A stretch of DNA of 64,000 bases from Bacteroidales bacterium UBA4231 (GCA_002396335.1 DGXN01000006.1:53598-117597); one strand, 5' to 3'. Shown: positions 52,837 to 61,893, counted from the first letter of the stretch. Notes: a model not told the origin generated them from the letters alone. Numbers and translations are program-made.

Positions 52837-54077
52837 AACGCCTCATTCTCATTGCTTTACTAGCTTTGGCGGTTCCTTGTGCCGCCCAGCGTCCTCCTGT
52901 TCTCAACATGGAGAAAAGCCATTTGGAGGGTGAGTCCGCATCCTTCGGCGCATTTCGGCAAAAGCTGGACTCGTTGGTGCACTTCGGCACAGGGGATGTC
53001 CGCATCCTGCATGTAGGCGGCTCTCATGTGCAAGGTGGAACCTGGACAGACCGCCTCCGCACCCGTTTCCTGTCCCTGCGTTACGGCCTGGACGGCGGCA
53101 GGGGGCTGGTTTTCCCCTTTGCGGCGGCCCTAACCAACACCCCCGTGAGCTACACCACCTCCTACAGCGGCCTCTGGGAGTCCCATAATTGCATCAAGGC
53201 CGACGGCTCCGACCTCGGCCTCACCGGCATAGTCGCGGAGGTCCGTGACACCGCCTCCCGCGTGGCCGTGGACCTTGCCCGTAACGGCGGTCCCGTGCTG
53301 CGCCAGGGCTACGCCTTCAACCGCGTGGATGTCCTTGGGGAAGGGGATATGCAGCCCGTGCTCCTGCTTCAGGGCCGCGACACCGTCTACGGGGTCACCT
53401 CCCACCAGTACACCCACTTCGACCTCCCGTATTACACAGACTGGCTGCAGGTGTTTTTCAAGGGAAGCGGCAAGTTCTCCCTCCGCGGAATTTACCTTGA
53501 CCGCACCGGCGGCGGCCTCACTTATTCCGAGGCCGGAATCAACGGCGCGTCCACCTCTTCCTGGGCCAAATGTTCCCATTGGGCCGAAGATCTCCGGAGG
53601 GTAATGCCGGACCTTGTGATATTTTCAATCGGCATCAACGATATCCAGGGGCACGATTTCGATGCCGCCCGTTTCAAGGAAAATTACCGGTTCCTGCTGC
53701 GTCAGGTAAGGGGTGTAAACCCCAATTGCGCAGTCCTGTTTTCAGGGGTAAACGACAGTTATTTCAAGGGCAAGTACGTAAATCCACATACTTCGGCCAT
53801 AGAGGAGGCCTTCCGTGAACTGGCCGAAGAATACGATGCCGTTTTCTGGGACATGTACTCTGTAATGGGCGGCCATGGCTCCTCCGACGCCTGGAAAGAA
53901 GCCGGCCTCATGCAGCCTGACCGCGTCCATTTCACCCCCGCTGGCTACCGCCTCATAGGGGATCTTCTCTTTGATGCCATAATGTCCTGGCCCGCCTCCT
54001 CTGTCATTCCAGGTGCATCATCTGTCATTTCGAGCGAAGCCCGTAAGGGCGAAGTCGAGAAATCTCAAACCTTATGA
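52833..54077 (+). CDS. Second SGNH/GDSL-like hydrolase with repeat-derived C-terminus
   Basis: A 414-residue periplasmic protein (signal peptide ending AAQRPP). SGNH motifs: ILHVGGSHVQGGTW (nucleophile region, with GGSH in place of GDSL), SIGINDIQGHDF, and PDRVHFTPAGY (Asp-x-x-His). It overlaps both neighbours by four bases. The last about 20 residues (SSVISSEARKGEVEKSQTL) are encoded by a palindromic repeat common in this half of the window, so the natural end of the protein has been replaced or extended by the repeat, which also sets the overlap with the MBOAT start. Confidence 0.83.
   Translation: MKRLILIALLALAVPCAAQRPPVLNMEKSHLEGESASFGAFRQKLDSLVHFGTGDVRILHVGGSHVQGGTWTDRLRTRFLSLRYGLDGGRGLVFPFAAALTNTPVSYTTSYSGLWESHNCIKADGSDLGLTGIVAEVRDTASRVAVDLARNGGPVLRQGYAFNRVDVLGEGDMQPVLLLQGRDTVYGVTSHQYTHFDLPYYTDWLQVFFKGSGKFSLRGIYLDRTGGGLTYSEAGINGASTSSWAKCSHWAEDLRRVMPDLVIFSIGINDIQGHDFDAARFKENYRFLLRQVRGVNPNCAVLFSGVNDSYFKGKYVNPHTSAIEEAFRELAEEYDAVFWDMYSVMGGHGSSDAWKEAGLMQPDRVHFTPAGYRLIGDLLFDAIMSWPASSVIPGASSVISSEARKGEVEKSQTL
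54021..54069. repeat. Palindromic repeat (TCATTTCGAGCGAAG family) forming the 3' end of an SGNH gene
   Basis: Contains TCATTTCGAGCGAAG and GAAGTCGAGAAATCTC around a GCCCGTAAGGGC hairpin. Related copies are in murB (59391-59423) and dapF (63801-63896). It is read in frame and brings the gene to its stop just after the element. Confidence 0.8.
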
Positions 54078-56002
54078 CCATAGTAGATGTCATACGGGAT
54101 TTCGCGGTGAGCCTGTTCTCCTTTGACCAGGCCCATCCGCTGTTGTTCACCCAGTTTTACTTCTGGGCGTTCTTCGCGCTGGTGTTCGCGGTGTTCTCCC
54201 TGTTCCACAGCAAGGTGCTTCTCCGCAACGGTTTCCTCTTTGCGGTGAGCCTTTTCTTCTATTACAAGACAAGCGGAGTCTTCCTGGCGCTTCTTGTCTT
54301 TGTGATAGTCTATAACTACTTTGCCGCCAAGGGGCTGTATCGGCTCAAAAAGGAGGGCTGGAAAAAGGCTCTCACCATCCTCAGCGTGGTCATAGACCTT
54401 GGCATCCTGGCATATTTCAAGTACGCCTACTTCCTCACGGACTTCCTTAACAACCTCTTCGGCCTGTCAATAGAGGTCCATGATGTCCTTGGAGAGTTCC
54501 TGAATGCCATTACGGGCACGTCCCTTTTCCGCGTAGACGCCATTATCCTGCCCGTGGGCATATCCTTCTTCACCTTCCAGGCGGTTAGTTACATAGTGGA
54601 CGTGAAGCGCGGCCGGATAAAACCCGTGGAGAACTTCCTGGACTTTGGGTTCTATCTCAGCTTCTTCCCGCAGCTTGTCGCGGGCCCCATTGTGCGTGCG
54701 TCGGAGTTCATAGCGCAGCTTCGGAGGCCCTACAACCTCAGCCGCCGGTGGTTCGGGATTGCCATCTTCTGGATAATGAACGGCCTTCTCAAAAAGCTCA
54801 TTCTGGCCGATTACATGGCCGTGAACTTCGCAGACCGCGTGTTTGAGAACCCTCTCTTGTACAGCGGCTTTGAGAACCTTTCGGCCCTTTTCTGCTACTC
54901 CCTGCAGGTATATGCCGATTTCTCCGGCTACACGGACATCGCCACCGGAGTTGCCATGCTCATGGGCTTCTACCTTCCCAAGAACTTCAACTCCCCGTAC
55001 AAGGCCCCCAACACGCAGGATTTCTGGCGCCGCTGGCACATGACGCTTAGCCGCTGGCTCCGTGATTACCTCTACATTCCACTTGGTGGCAACCGTACCG
55101 CCAGCGCCGGCACTTATATAATTATAGTCACAGTAGCTGTAGTGGGGTCTTTCCTCAGCGGAAGCTGGTGGGTTGCAGTGGCGGTTGCCGTCATTGCGGG
55201 GGCAATCGGCCTTTGGGCGTGGAAGAGCCCCGGAGACCGCAAGCTTATTACCACCAACATCAACTCCATGAATACCATGCTCCTTGGCGGCCTGTGGCAC
55301 GGCGCCAGCTGGAATTTCATGATCTGGGGTGGTCTCAACGGCCTTGGGCAGGTTATCTATAAGGTGTGGACCAGACGCTCCATGCTGGCCAAAACTGCCA
55401 TTGCCGGCTTTTTCACTCTGCTGGTATGGGCCCTTTCCGTCTGGACTCCCGCTCCGGTTTGGAACCTCTTCCTGGTGTGGCTTATCATCATTCTGACAGG
55501 TACTTTTATCAAGACACTTTACCGCTGGGCGGCCTTCGGCTGGAAAACCATTTCTTCGGCCCCGGAACTTACGCCTAAAGGCATTGTGGTGCCCCTGAAG
55601 CTATCTCCTGCCGCCAAGTGGATTTCCAGCGCCTGGGACATTTTCCAGACATTTGTGTTCATCACCTTCACCCGCCTTTTCTTCCGAAGCGGCTCCAACC
55701 TTGACCCTGCCCTTGCCAACGAGCAGGCCTGGAACACCGCCAAGAACATGGTGAACCAGATAGGCTCCCACTGGGACTTGCACCTTATCCCCGCCATGAT
55801 CCAGCAGCACGGCACCGTGCTCATCCTGTTTGTGGCCGGCATGCTCATCCACTGGCTCCCGGAGCGCTTCAAACGCCGTTACCGCCTCACTTTCAGCGCC
55901 CTCCCGCTTCCCGTCATGGCCCTTGTGGTGGTCCTCATAATCATCTTCTTCTACCAGTTCATCACCGCAGACCTCCAGTCCTTCATCTACTTCCAGTTCT
56001 AG
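54074..56002 (+). CDS. MBOAT-family O-acyltransferase (AlgI/PatA-like)
   Basis: A 642-residue inner-membrane protein with about twelve hydrophobic segments. Family features are PVGISFFTFQAVSYIVDVKRG, FFPQLVAGPIVRASEFI, FWRRWHMTLSRWLRDYLYIP and the catalytic histidine in LGGLWHGASWNF. A hydrophobic insert (about 350-385) separates the last two, longer than usual. It transfers acetyl groups across the membrane to the two SGNH proteins encoded just upstream. The acceptor is not evident: peptidoglycan or an exopolysaccharide. It converges on rsmA across a hairpin repeat. Confidence 0.9.
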   Translation: MTIVDVIRDFAVSLFSFDQAHPLLFTQFYFWAFFALVFAVFSLFHSKVLLRNGFLFAVSLFFYYKTSGVFLALLVFVIVYNYFAAKGLYRLKKEGWKKALTILSVVIDLGILAYFKYAYFLTDFLNNLFGLSIEVHDVLGEFLNAITGTSLFRVDAIILPVGISFFTFQAVSYIVDVKRGRIKPVENFLDFGFYLSFFPQLVAGPIVRASEFIAQLRRPYNLSRRWFGIAIFWIMNGLLKKLILADYMAVNFADRVFENPLLYSGFENLSALFCYSLQVYADFSGYTDIATGVAMLMGFYLPKNFNSPYKAPNTQDFWRRWHMTLSRWLRDYLYIPLGGNRTASAGTYIIIVTVAVVGSFLSGSWWVAVAVAVIAGAIGLWAWKSPGDRKLITTNINSMNTMLLGGLWHGASWNFMIWGGLNGLGQVIYKVWTRRSMLAKTAIAGFFTLLVWALSVWTPAPVWNLFLVWLIIILTGTFIKTLYRWAAFGWKTISSAPELTPKGIVVPLKLSPAAKWISSAWDIFQTFVFITFTRLFFRSGSNLDPALANEQAWNTAKNMVNQIGSHWDLHLIPAMIQQHGTVLILFVAGMLIHWLPERFKRRYRLTFSALPLPVMALVVVLIIIFFYQFITADLQSFIYFQF

Positions 56003-56112
56003 GCTGGCGCCTAAGGCATTAATAATGAGTCACTTATAAATAGTCGGGTGCACTTTGCGGTGCACCCGGGAAGTTGTAACTTGTTGTGTAGCAGCGAACT
56101 ACGCGCCAGGGG
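56003..56112. repeat. Imperfect palindrome with strong hairpin at a convergent gene junction
   Basis: CGGGTGCAC (56045-56053) pairs with GTGCACCCG (56060-56068). Outer sequences CTGGCGC and GCGCCAG near the two ends are also inverted. A related element lies at 63205-63290. Probably a bidirectional terminator for the MBOAT gene and rsmA. Confidence 0.65.
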
Positions 56113-56113
56113 T

Positions 56114-56929
56114 TTAAGCTAAAAGATTTGTCAGCGCCACAAAATCCTCTACGGAAAGCTGTTCCGGACGCTGTGAGAAAACGGGTTGTGTCAGGAAGGC
56201 CGATAATTCTTCGGCCGTCCAGCCTTCGCGGGATGCTTTGGCCATGGCCAGCGGCTTCAGGGGATTTCGCATCATTTTACGGCGCTGGCCGAAGGCGGTT
56301 TTAACAACGTTCTTGAACAGTTTTTCGTCGCAGCCAAGTTCTGTGCGGCCATTGCGGCGCAGCCGTATGACGGCACTTTCAACTTTAGGTGGCGGGGCAA
56401 AACAGCCGGAGCCGACGGTAAAAAGATACTCAATGTCATACCAGGCCTGCAGCAGCACGCTCAGGATGCCGTAGGTTTTGGAACCGGGTTTTTCGGCAAT
56501 ACGCTCCGCAACTTCCTTCTGAACCATGCCCACAACCTGAGGAATGTGGTCTTTGTGGTCCAGTACCTTGAAGAAAATCTGGGAGGAGATATTGTAGGGG
56601 AAATTACCAATGACGCAGAAGTCTCCGGGGAAGATACGCTCCAGCGGAAGCGTGAGGAAATCGGCCTCCATGAGACGGCCCTGCATTCCCTGGAAGTGCG
56701 TAAGAAGATACTCCACGCTTTCAGTGTCAATCTCTACAAGTTTAAGGTCAAGTTCCGGCCTCTGAAGGAGGTACTGAGTGAGGACCCCCATTCCTGGGCC
56801 AACTTCCAGCACGGGAAAAGGAGATTTCTCGGTTGCGCTTGAAATGGCAAGCGCATCCACAATAGCACGAGCCACCTTCTGGTCCGTGAGGAAATGCTGC
56901 CCAAGGGCTTTTTTTGCACGTACTTCCAT
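56114..56929 (-). CDS. rsmA: 16S rRNA dimethyladenosine methyltransferase
   Basis: KsgA/RsmA, 271 residues, dimethylates two adjacent adenines near the 3' end of 16S rRNA during small-subunit maturation. Motifs: KALGQHFLTDQKVARAIVD at the start, the SAM site VLEVGPGMGVLT, and CVIGNFPYNISSQ (the NxPY-type catalytic motif). Start at 56929 gives the standard N-terminus MEVRAKKALGQ. The start codon overlaps the stop of the upstream membrane-protein gene by one base (TAATG), so the two are coupled. Confidence 0.96.
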   Translation of the reverse strand: MEVRAKKALGQHFLTDQKVARAIVDALAISSATEKSPFPVLEVGPGMGVLTQYLLQRPELDLKLVEIDTESVEYLLTHFQGMQGRLMEADFLTLPLERIFPGDFCVIGNFPYNISSQIFFKVLDHKDHIPQVVGMVQKEVAERIAEKPGSKTYGILSVLLQAWYDIEYLFTVGSGCFAPPPKVESAVIRLRRNGRTELGCDEKLFKNVVKTAFGQRRKMMRNPLKPLAMAKASREGWTAEELSAFLTQPVFSQRPEQLSVEDFVALTNLLA

Positions 56930-57252
56930 TAGCCCTGCGCAGTGGCTTTGCGCCTGCGGGCCAGAAGCGCCCACACTGCCCATACGGCCGTAATCACAAG
57001 GCACATGGGAACGCCCACGGTGAGGATTTCCCTCCACATCTGAGCTGCGCCGCCGGTCTGTGACAGAGCGGTGAAGAACGGGAACTGCCAGGTGAGTTCT
57101 CCGTTTATCGCGTGGTCTACGATGAGCATAATGGAACCGCCCCAGAGCATTTTCTCAAGAGTGTTTACGGAAGCCGGAACCGGCTTTTTGCTGAGTTTAC
57201 GATATGCGGTGGTTGCGATTGCCTGAACAAGGGGTGCTACAAAACATGCCAT
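56929..57252 (-). CDS. Small membrane protein, unknown function
   Basis: A 107-residue protein with about three hydrophobic segments (start MACFVAPLVQAIATTAYRKL; LWGGSIMLIVDHAINGEL; ILTVGVPMCLVITAVWAVWA) and a basic C-terminal tail. I chose 57252 because upstream sequence would overlap the promoter region and lacks membrane-protein character. It is transcribed with rsmA. Function not recognised. Confidence 0.7.
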   Translation of the reverse strand: MACFVAPLVQAIATTAYRKLSKKPVPASVNTLEKMLWGGSIMLIVDHAINGELTWQFPFFTALSQTGGAAQMWREILTVGVPMCLVITAVWAVWALLARRRKATAQG

Positions 57253-57267
57253 AGTTAAAAGTTTTCC

Positions 57268-57296
57268 CAAAGATACGTATTTTTTTGCTAAATTTG
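57268..57296. promoter_or_regulatory. Divergent promoters for the membrane protein/rsmA and aspS
   Basis: Minus-strand TATCTTTG (57268-57275) serves 57252; plus-strand TAAATTTG followed by CA (57289-57296) serves aspS at 57324. Confidence 0.65.
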
Positions 57297-57323
57297 CATC
57301 TTGGAATATTCTAAACTCAAAAT

Positions 57324-59093
57324 ATGTACAGAACACACACGTGCGGTGAACTCCGCATAGAAAACAAAGGGCAGAAGGTAACCCTCGCCGGATGGGTCCA
57401 GAAAGCCCGCAAGCTTGGCGGCATGACCTTCATTGACCTCCGTGACCGCTATGGCATCACCCAGCTTGTTGTTGAGGCCGATGCCCCCGCAGCACTTGTG
57501 GAAACCGCCACATCCCTGGGCCGTGAATTCGTAATCCAGGCCACCGGTGAAGTGGTTGAGCGCCAGGCCAAAAACGCCAAGATGCCCACCGGAGACATCG
57601 AGATCAAACTTGAAAGTATCAATATCCTCAACAAGAGCGTCACCCCGCCCTTCACCATAGAGGAAGAAAGTGACGGCGGCGAAGACCTCCGCATGAAATA
57701 CCGCTACCTGGACCTTCGTCGTGGCCCGCTCCAGCGCGCCCTGGCGCTTCGGCACAAAGTAGCTCACGAAGTCCGCAACTACCTGGATTCCAAGGGCTTC
57801 ATGGAAATCGAAACCCCTTACCTCATCAAGTCCACCCCGGAAGGCGCCCGTGACTTTGTGGTCCCTTCCCGCATGAACCCCGGTCAGTTCTACGCCCTTC
57901 CCCAGAGCCCCCAGACCTTCAAGCAGCTCCTCATGGTGGCCGGCTATGACCGCTACTTCCAGATTGTCCGCTGCTTCCGCGACGAAGACCTCCGCGCAGA
58001 CCGTCAACCGGAATTCACCCAGATAGACTGCGAAATGTCCTTCGTGGAGCAGGAAGACGTCCTCAATATGTTCGAGGGCATGATGAGGACCATCTTCAAG
58101 AATGTGCTTGGCGTCGACATCCCCAACCCCATGCCTCGCATGAGCTGGTACGACGCCATGGACAACTACGGCTCCGACAAACCGGATGTCCGCTTCGGCA
58201 TGAAAATCCATGAAATCACCTCTGCCGCAAAGGGCAAGGGCTTCAGCGTCCTTGACGATGCCGCATACATCGGCGCCATCTCCGTCCCCGGTGCGGCCGA
58301 ATACACCCGCAAGCAGATAGACGAGCTCACAGAGTGGGTAAAACGCCCTCAGGTGGGCGCCAAAGGCCTCATTTACATAAAGGTTAATGCCGATGGCTCC
58401 TTCAAGAGCTCCATCGACAAATTCTACGGTGCCGAAGACCTCGCCGCCATCGCAAAGGCCGCAGAGGCCGCTCCCGGAGACCTCATCCTTGTCATGAGCG
58501 GCGCCAAGCGCAAGACTCAGACCATGCTGGGCGTGCTTCGTCTTGAGATGGGCGGCAGGCTTGGCCTTCGCAACCCCAAGGAGTTCGCACCCCTCTGGAT
58601 TGTGGACTTCCCGCTTCTTGAATGGGACGACGAAACCCAGCGTTTCTACGCCATGCACCATCCCTTCACCGCCCCCAAGCCTGAGCACGAGAAATGGTTC
58701 TACAGCAACGCCAAGGAGGATCTTGAGCGCGTATGCGCCAACGCCTACGACTTCGTTCTCAACGGCAACGAGCTCGGCGGCGGCTCCATCCGTATCCACA
58801 ACGCAGATATGCAGAAACGCATGTTCGAGGTCCTTGGCATAGGCCCGGAAGAGGCCGAATACAAGTTCGGCTTCATCATCAACGCCTTCAAGTTCGGCGC
58901 CCCGCCTCACGGTGGCCTCGCATTCGGCTTCGACCGCGTCTGCGCCCTTATGGGTGGCCAGGACACCATCAGGGACTACATCGCCTTCCCCAAGAACAAC
59001 CAGGGCCGCGATGTCATGATAGATTCTCCTTCGGCCATAGACCAGGAGCAGCTGGACGAACTCCAGATAGCGCTTAACGTCAAGGCCGAATAA
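57324..59093 (+). CDS. aspS: Aspartate-tRNA ligase
   Basis: Class II aminoacyl-tRNA synthetase, 589 residues, bacterial type. N-terminal OB-fold anticodon domain (1-105: [20 protein letters not shown]), catalytic core with [11 protein letters not shown], motif 2 [18 protein letters not shown], the bacterial GAD insertion (about 290-400), and motif 3 [15 protein letters not shown]. It has its own promoter and terminator and is monocistronic. Standard length and intact motifs. Confidence 0.97.
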   Translation: MYRTHTCGELRIENKGQKVTLAGWVQKARKLGGMTFIDLRDRYGITQLVVEADAPAALVETATSLGREFVIQATGEVVERQAKNAKMPTGDIEIKLESINILNKSVTPPFTIEEESDGGEDLRMKYRYLDLRRGPLQRALALRHKVAHEVRNYLDSKGFMEIETPYLIKSTPEGARDFVVPSRMNPGQFYALPQSPQTFKQLLMVAGYDRYFQIVRCFRDEDLRADRQPEFTQIDCEMSFVEQEDVLNMFEGMMRTIFKNVLGVDIPNPMPRMSWYDAMDNYGSDKPDVRFGMKIHEITSAAKGKGFSVLDDAAYIGAISVPGAAEYTRKQIDELTEWVKRPQVGAKGLIYIKVNADGSFKSSIDKFYGAEDLAAIAKAAEAAPGDLILVMSGAKRKTQTMLGVLRLEMGGRLGLRNPKEFAPLWIVDFPLLEWDDETQRFYAMHHPFTAPKPEHEKWFYSNAKEDLERVCANAYDFVLNGNELGGGSIRIHNADMQKRMFEVLGIGPEEAEYKFGFIINAFKFGAPPHGGLAFGFDRVCALMGGQDTIRDYIAFPKNNQGRDVMIDSPSAIDQEQLDELQIALNVKAE

Positions 59094-59105
59094 CACTTCC
59101 CAAAC

Positions 59106-59143
59106 TGAAATCCCTCATTTTTGGCCAAAAGTGAGGGATTTCA
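59106..59143 (+). terminator. Terminator after aspS
   Basis: A 19-pair stem (59106-59124 with 59125-59143) with one U.G pair, core AATCCCTCA / TGAGGGATT and virtually no loop, followed by AATTT. Confidence 0.75.
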
Positions 59144-59182
59144 ATTTACCATTCAACTGAAAACCCGCAAAAAAGGCTTAAA

Positions 59183-60376
59183 ATGCGTGAACTGAGTAAC
59201 TATGACCTTTCCGGTCGAAACACCTTCCGCATGAAGGTAAGGTGTGCGCTGTTCGTTGAGATTGAGGCCGAAGAAGAACTCCCGGCCCTGGACTTCAGCG
59301 CCCTGCCCCAGCCCGTAATGGTCATGGGCGGCGGGTCCAACCTCCTCTTCACCAAGGATTTCCCCGGCACCGTGCTGCACTACGGTGTTTCATCTATCGT
59401 TTCGAGTGAAGTCGAGAAATCTCACCTCCTTGTCACCTGCGCAGCCGGAACAGTCTTCGACGACTTCTGCGCCTGGGCGGCCTCTGAAGGCCTCTGGGGC
59501 CCGGAAAACCTCTCGCTCATTCCCGGAGAATGCGGCGCCAGCGCGGTTCAGAACATCGGTGCATACGGCGTTGAGGCCAAGGACATCATTGCCGATATCC
59601 GTGCCTGGGACCGCCGGGAAGGCCGGTTTGTGCACATAGACCCCGCCACCTGCGCCTATGGTTACCGCACCTCCAAGTTCAAAACTGAGTGGAAAGGCCG
59701 GTTCATCATCACCGCCGTCACTTACCGTCTCAGTCGCACTCCGCAGCCCCGCCTGGATTACGGTGGTCTCCGAAAAGCCCTGAACCTAAAGGGTCTGGAC
59801 CTGGTCCACGGTAAATCTGGACTAGGTGCAATTTCAGGTGGTGGACCTGGTCCAGGCGGTGTGCCCCAGAACACACCAGGAGCCATAGTGGTTGGACCTG
59901 GTCCAGGGGACAAAAAGACACCTCGTCCAGAGAGTGGCTGGACCTGGTCCAAGGAGGTGGAATCGCTCACCCCCAAGATAATCCGCCAAACCATCATCGA
60001 TATCCGCAACGCGAAGCTGCCGGACCCTGCCGTGACAGGTTCGGCCGGAAGCTTCTTCTGCAATCCGGTGATATCAAAAGAGCACTTTGAGCGCATTGTG
60101 GCCATGGCCAAGGCCGAAAACGGCCCGGACTACACCGTCCCTCATTTTGAGGTTGGAGACCAGGTCAAGGTCCCTGCCGCATGGATGATAGAGCAGTGCG
60201 GTTTCAAGGGCAAACGCCTTGGCGGCGCGCAGGTGTTTGAGAACCAGCCGCTGGTCATTGTCAACGCCAGCGGAGAGGCCTCCCCTGAAGAAATAATAGG
60301 CCTGGAAACCGAAGTAATCCAGGCCATCGAGTCAAAATACGGCATCACCCTCCATCCGGAGGTGGAACACGTATAA
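59183..60376 (+). CDS. murB: UDP-N-acetylenolpyruvoylglucosamine reductase with two in-frame repeat insertions
   Basis: NADPH- and FAD-dependent second enzyme of UDP-MurNAc synthesis in the cytoplasm. At 397 residues it is longer than usual. Core motifs: NTFRMKVRC, VMGGGSNLLFTKDF, the flavin-site block LSLIPGECGASAVQNIGAYG, YGYRTSKFK, and near the end SAGSFFCNPVI and AAWMIEQCGFKG. Two foreign-looking segments are read in frame. The first (about residues 70-81, SSIVSSEVEKSH) comes from the palindromic repeat at 59391-59423. The second (about residues 204-258, rich in Gly and Pro with GGPGPGG) comes from 59790-59957, which holds four TGGACCTGGTCCA palindromes. No residue of the core appears to be lost, so it probably works. 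Confidence 0.93.
   Translation: MRELSNYDLSGRNTFRMKVRCALFVEIEAEEELPALDFSALPQPVMVMGGGSNLLFTKDFPGTVLHYGVSSIVSSEVEKSHLLVTCAAGTVFDDFCAWAASEGLWGPENLSLIPGECGASAVQNIGAYGVEAKDIIADIRAWDRREGRFVHIDPATCAYGYRTSKFKTEWKGRFIITAVTYRLSRTPQPRLDYGGLRKALNLKGLDLVHGKSGLGAISGGGPGPGGVPQNTPGAIVVGPGPGDKKTPRPESGWTWSKEVESLTPKIIRQTIIDIRNAKLPDPAVTGSAGSFFCNPVISKEHFERIVAMAKAENGPDYTVPHFEVGDQVKVPAAWMIEQCGFKGKRLGGAQVFENQPLVIVNASGEASPEEIIGLETEVIQAIESKYGITLHPEVEHV
59391..59423. repeat. Palindromic repeat copy inside murB
   Basis: CATCTATCGTTTCGAGTGAAGTCGAGAAATCTC, related to the copies at 54021 and 63801, read in frame as SSIVSSEVEKS. Confidence 0.75.
59790..59957. repeat. Palindrome cluster inside murB
   Basis: Four exact copies of TGGACCTGGTCCA at 59796-59808, 59842-59854, 59893-59905 and 59939-59951, spaced 46, 51 and 46 bases, plus degenerate halves. 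The whole is in frame with murB. Confidence 0.85.
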
Positions 60377-60417
60377 TCATCCGTGGAGGTAAATCATTGA
60401 TTATGTGACAGTTGCTC

Positions 60418-60451
60418 AAAAGAGGGTGCGTGATTTTTGACACCCTCTTTT
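60418..60451 (+). terminator. Terminator after murB
   Basis: AAAAGAGGGTG (60418-60428) pairs with CACCCTCTTTT (60441-60451), followed by TATG. It is within the 203-base gap between murB and the next gene. Confidence 0.75.
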
Positions 60452-60507
60452 ATGTAACGCGCTGTGTTTCAGGTGGTTATCTCCACGCCACACATGCTTT
60501 GTAAAAA

Positions 60508-60537
60508 CGCTATACGCGTTTAATACTTGTATTTTTG
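60508..60537 (+). promoter_or_regulatory. Promoter of the EF-hand protein/SPFH/murA run
   Basis: -33 TTTG (60508-60511), 18-base spacer, -7 TATTTTTG (60530-60537); start codon at 60580. Confidence 0.7.
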
Positions 60538-60579
60538 TGATAATTGGATTAACTTTATTGGCGTAAAACACACTGACTT

Positions 60580-61035
60580 ATGGTAAACATCAATGACTTC
60601 ATTCAGAAGGCCGTCAGCGCTTCGGCCGGAAAGGTAGAAATCCCTGCAAACATCAAGGACCAGGTTCTGGGCGGGCTTTCAGATTCAATCTTCGGCTCAC
60701 TTACCCAGACAGCCACAAAGGCCGGCGGTCTTGACGAAATCAAGAACCTCCTCACTGGAAAGACAGATGCCGCTAAGAGCGACATTACCGCCCTTGCAGG
60801 AGACCTGTTCAACAAGAACATTGTGAGCAAACTGAATCTTGGCTCCCTTGCTCCTGCACTTACGGCCCTTATTCCCGGCATCATCGGCAAAGTGTCCGGT
60901 TTCATCAAGGACCAGGACGGTGACGGAGACGTTGACATCAACGACATCCTCCTTTCCCTCAAGGGCGGCGCAGGCAGCGGCCTTCTTGGTGCTGCAGCCG
61001 GTATCCTTGGCGGTTTGTTTGGCAAGAAAAAATAA
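60580..61035 (+). CDS. Small helical protein with EF-hand/dockerin-like calcium loop
   Basis: A 151-residue protein without signal peptide. The N-terminal 100 residues are amphipathic helices rich in Ala, Gly and Leu. One calcium-binding-type loop, DQDGDGDVDIND (about 112-123), is followed by a glycine-rich hydrophobic tail (GLLGAAAGILGGLFGKKK) that may insert in or associate with a membrane. It is six bases before the SPFH gene and shares its promoter, so a joint role is likely. Function not recognised. Confidence 0.7.
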   Translation: MVNINDFIQKAVSASAGKVEIPANIKDQVLGGLSDSIFGSLTQTATKAGGLDEIKNLLTGKTDAAKSDITALAGDLFNKNIVSKLNLGSLAPALTALIPGIIGKVSGFIKDQDGDGDVDINDILLSLKGGAGSGLLGAAAGILGGLFGKKK

Positions 61036-61041
61036 AACGCA

Positions 61042-61890
61042 ATGAAAAAATCCGGTGTTCTTGCAAAATCCTCATGGATTGCACTTGCGGTGACGGTTGT
61101 CGTGATTGGCGTCATGGCATCTTGCTGCACCACTATAGATTCGGCCTCGGTGGGCATCAAGTTCAAGAAATGGAGCTCCAATGCAGCCCTCAAGGGCGGC
61201 GTGGAAGGCACCTGCCGCGGCTGGGTGTGGTACAACCCCATCACGGAAAGTATCTTTGAGTATCCCACTTATATTCAGCGCGTTACCTATGAGCCGTTCA
61301 CTGTGAACCCTAAGGATGCGGCCATCTTCTCCATGACCCCCACCCTGGCATACCAGATAGATGAGGCCAAGGCCGTGGATATCTTCGTGAAGTACCGCAA
61401 ACCCGTGCGGGAACTGGAGATGGGCTACATAAACACCTGTATCTTTGAAGCTTATCGCACCTGCGCCAACAACTACACCTCGGATGAGCTCATGGCCAAC
61501 CGTGCCAAGTTCGAAAACGAGGTCCGCGCCCGCCTGGACGAATCCATGAACCGCGAAGGCTTCATTGTGAGGGAATTCACCACAAAGATAGATCCTCCGG
61601 CATCGCTCACCGCGGCCATCAACGCCAAGAACGAGGCCGTCCAGAACGCCCTCAAGGCCGAAAACAAGGTGAAGGAAGCAGAGGCCGAAGCCAAGATTGC
61701 CATTGCAAAGGCAAAAGGTGAGGCCGAAGCCCAGCGCATCCAGGGTGACGGTGAGGCCTACTACAACCGCGTGGTTGCCGCATCCCTCAACGCCCTTCTG
61801 GTACAGCAGTACGCCATTGAGAAGTGGGACGGCAAACTTCCCACCTACAACGGCTCCAACGCACTGCCGTTCATTAATCTGACCAAGTAA
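61042..61890 (+). CDS. SPFH/prohibitin-family membrane protein
   Basis: A 282-residue protein with an N-terminal hydrophobic segment ending MASCCTTID, which could act as membrane anchor or lipobox. The SPFH domain (about 30-185) includes SASVGIKFKKW and VNPKDAAIFSMTPTLAYQID, followed by a long Ala/Glu/Lys coiled coil (NALKAENKVKEAEAEAKIAI). Such proteins form large ring-like assemblies on membranes and often hold proteases or organise microdomains. It lies between the EF-hand-like gene and murA (gaps of 6 and 3 bases). Confidence 0.88.
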   Translation: MKKSGVLAKSSWIALAVTVVVIGVMASCCTTIDSASVGIKFKKWSSNAALKGGVEGTCRGWVWYNPITESIFEYPTYIQRVTYEPFTVNPKDAAIFSMTPTLAYQIDEAKAVDIFVKYRKPVRELEMGYINTCIFEAYRTCANNYTSDELMANRAKFENEVRARLDESMNREGFIVREFTTKIDPPASLTAAINAKNEAVQNALKAENKVKEAEAEAKIAIAKAKGEAEAQRIQGDGEAYYNRVVAASLNALLVQQYAIEKWDGKLPTYNGSNALPFINLTK

Positions 61891-61893
61891 CTA

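Noticed and set aside
57288..59096. Minus-strand open frame of about 602 codons
   Set aside because: Exact shadow of aspS.
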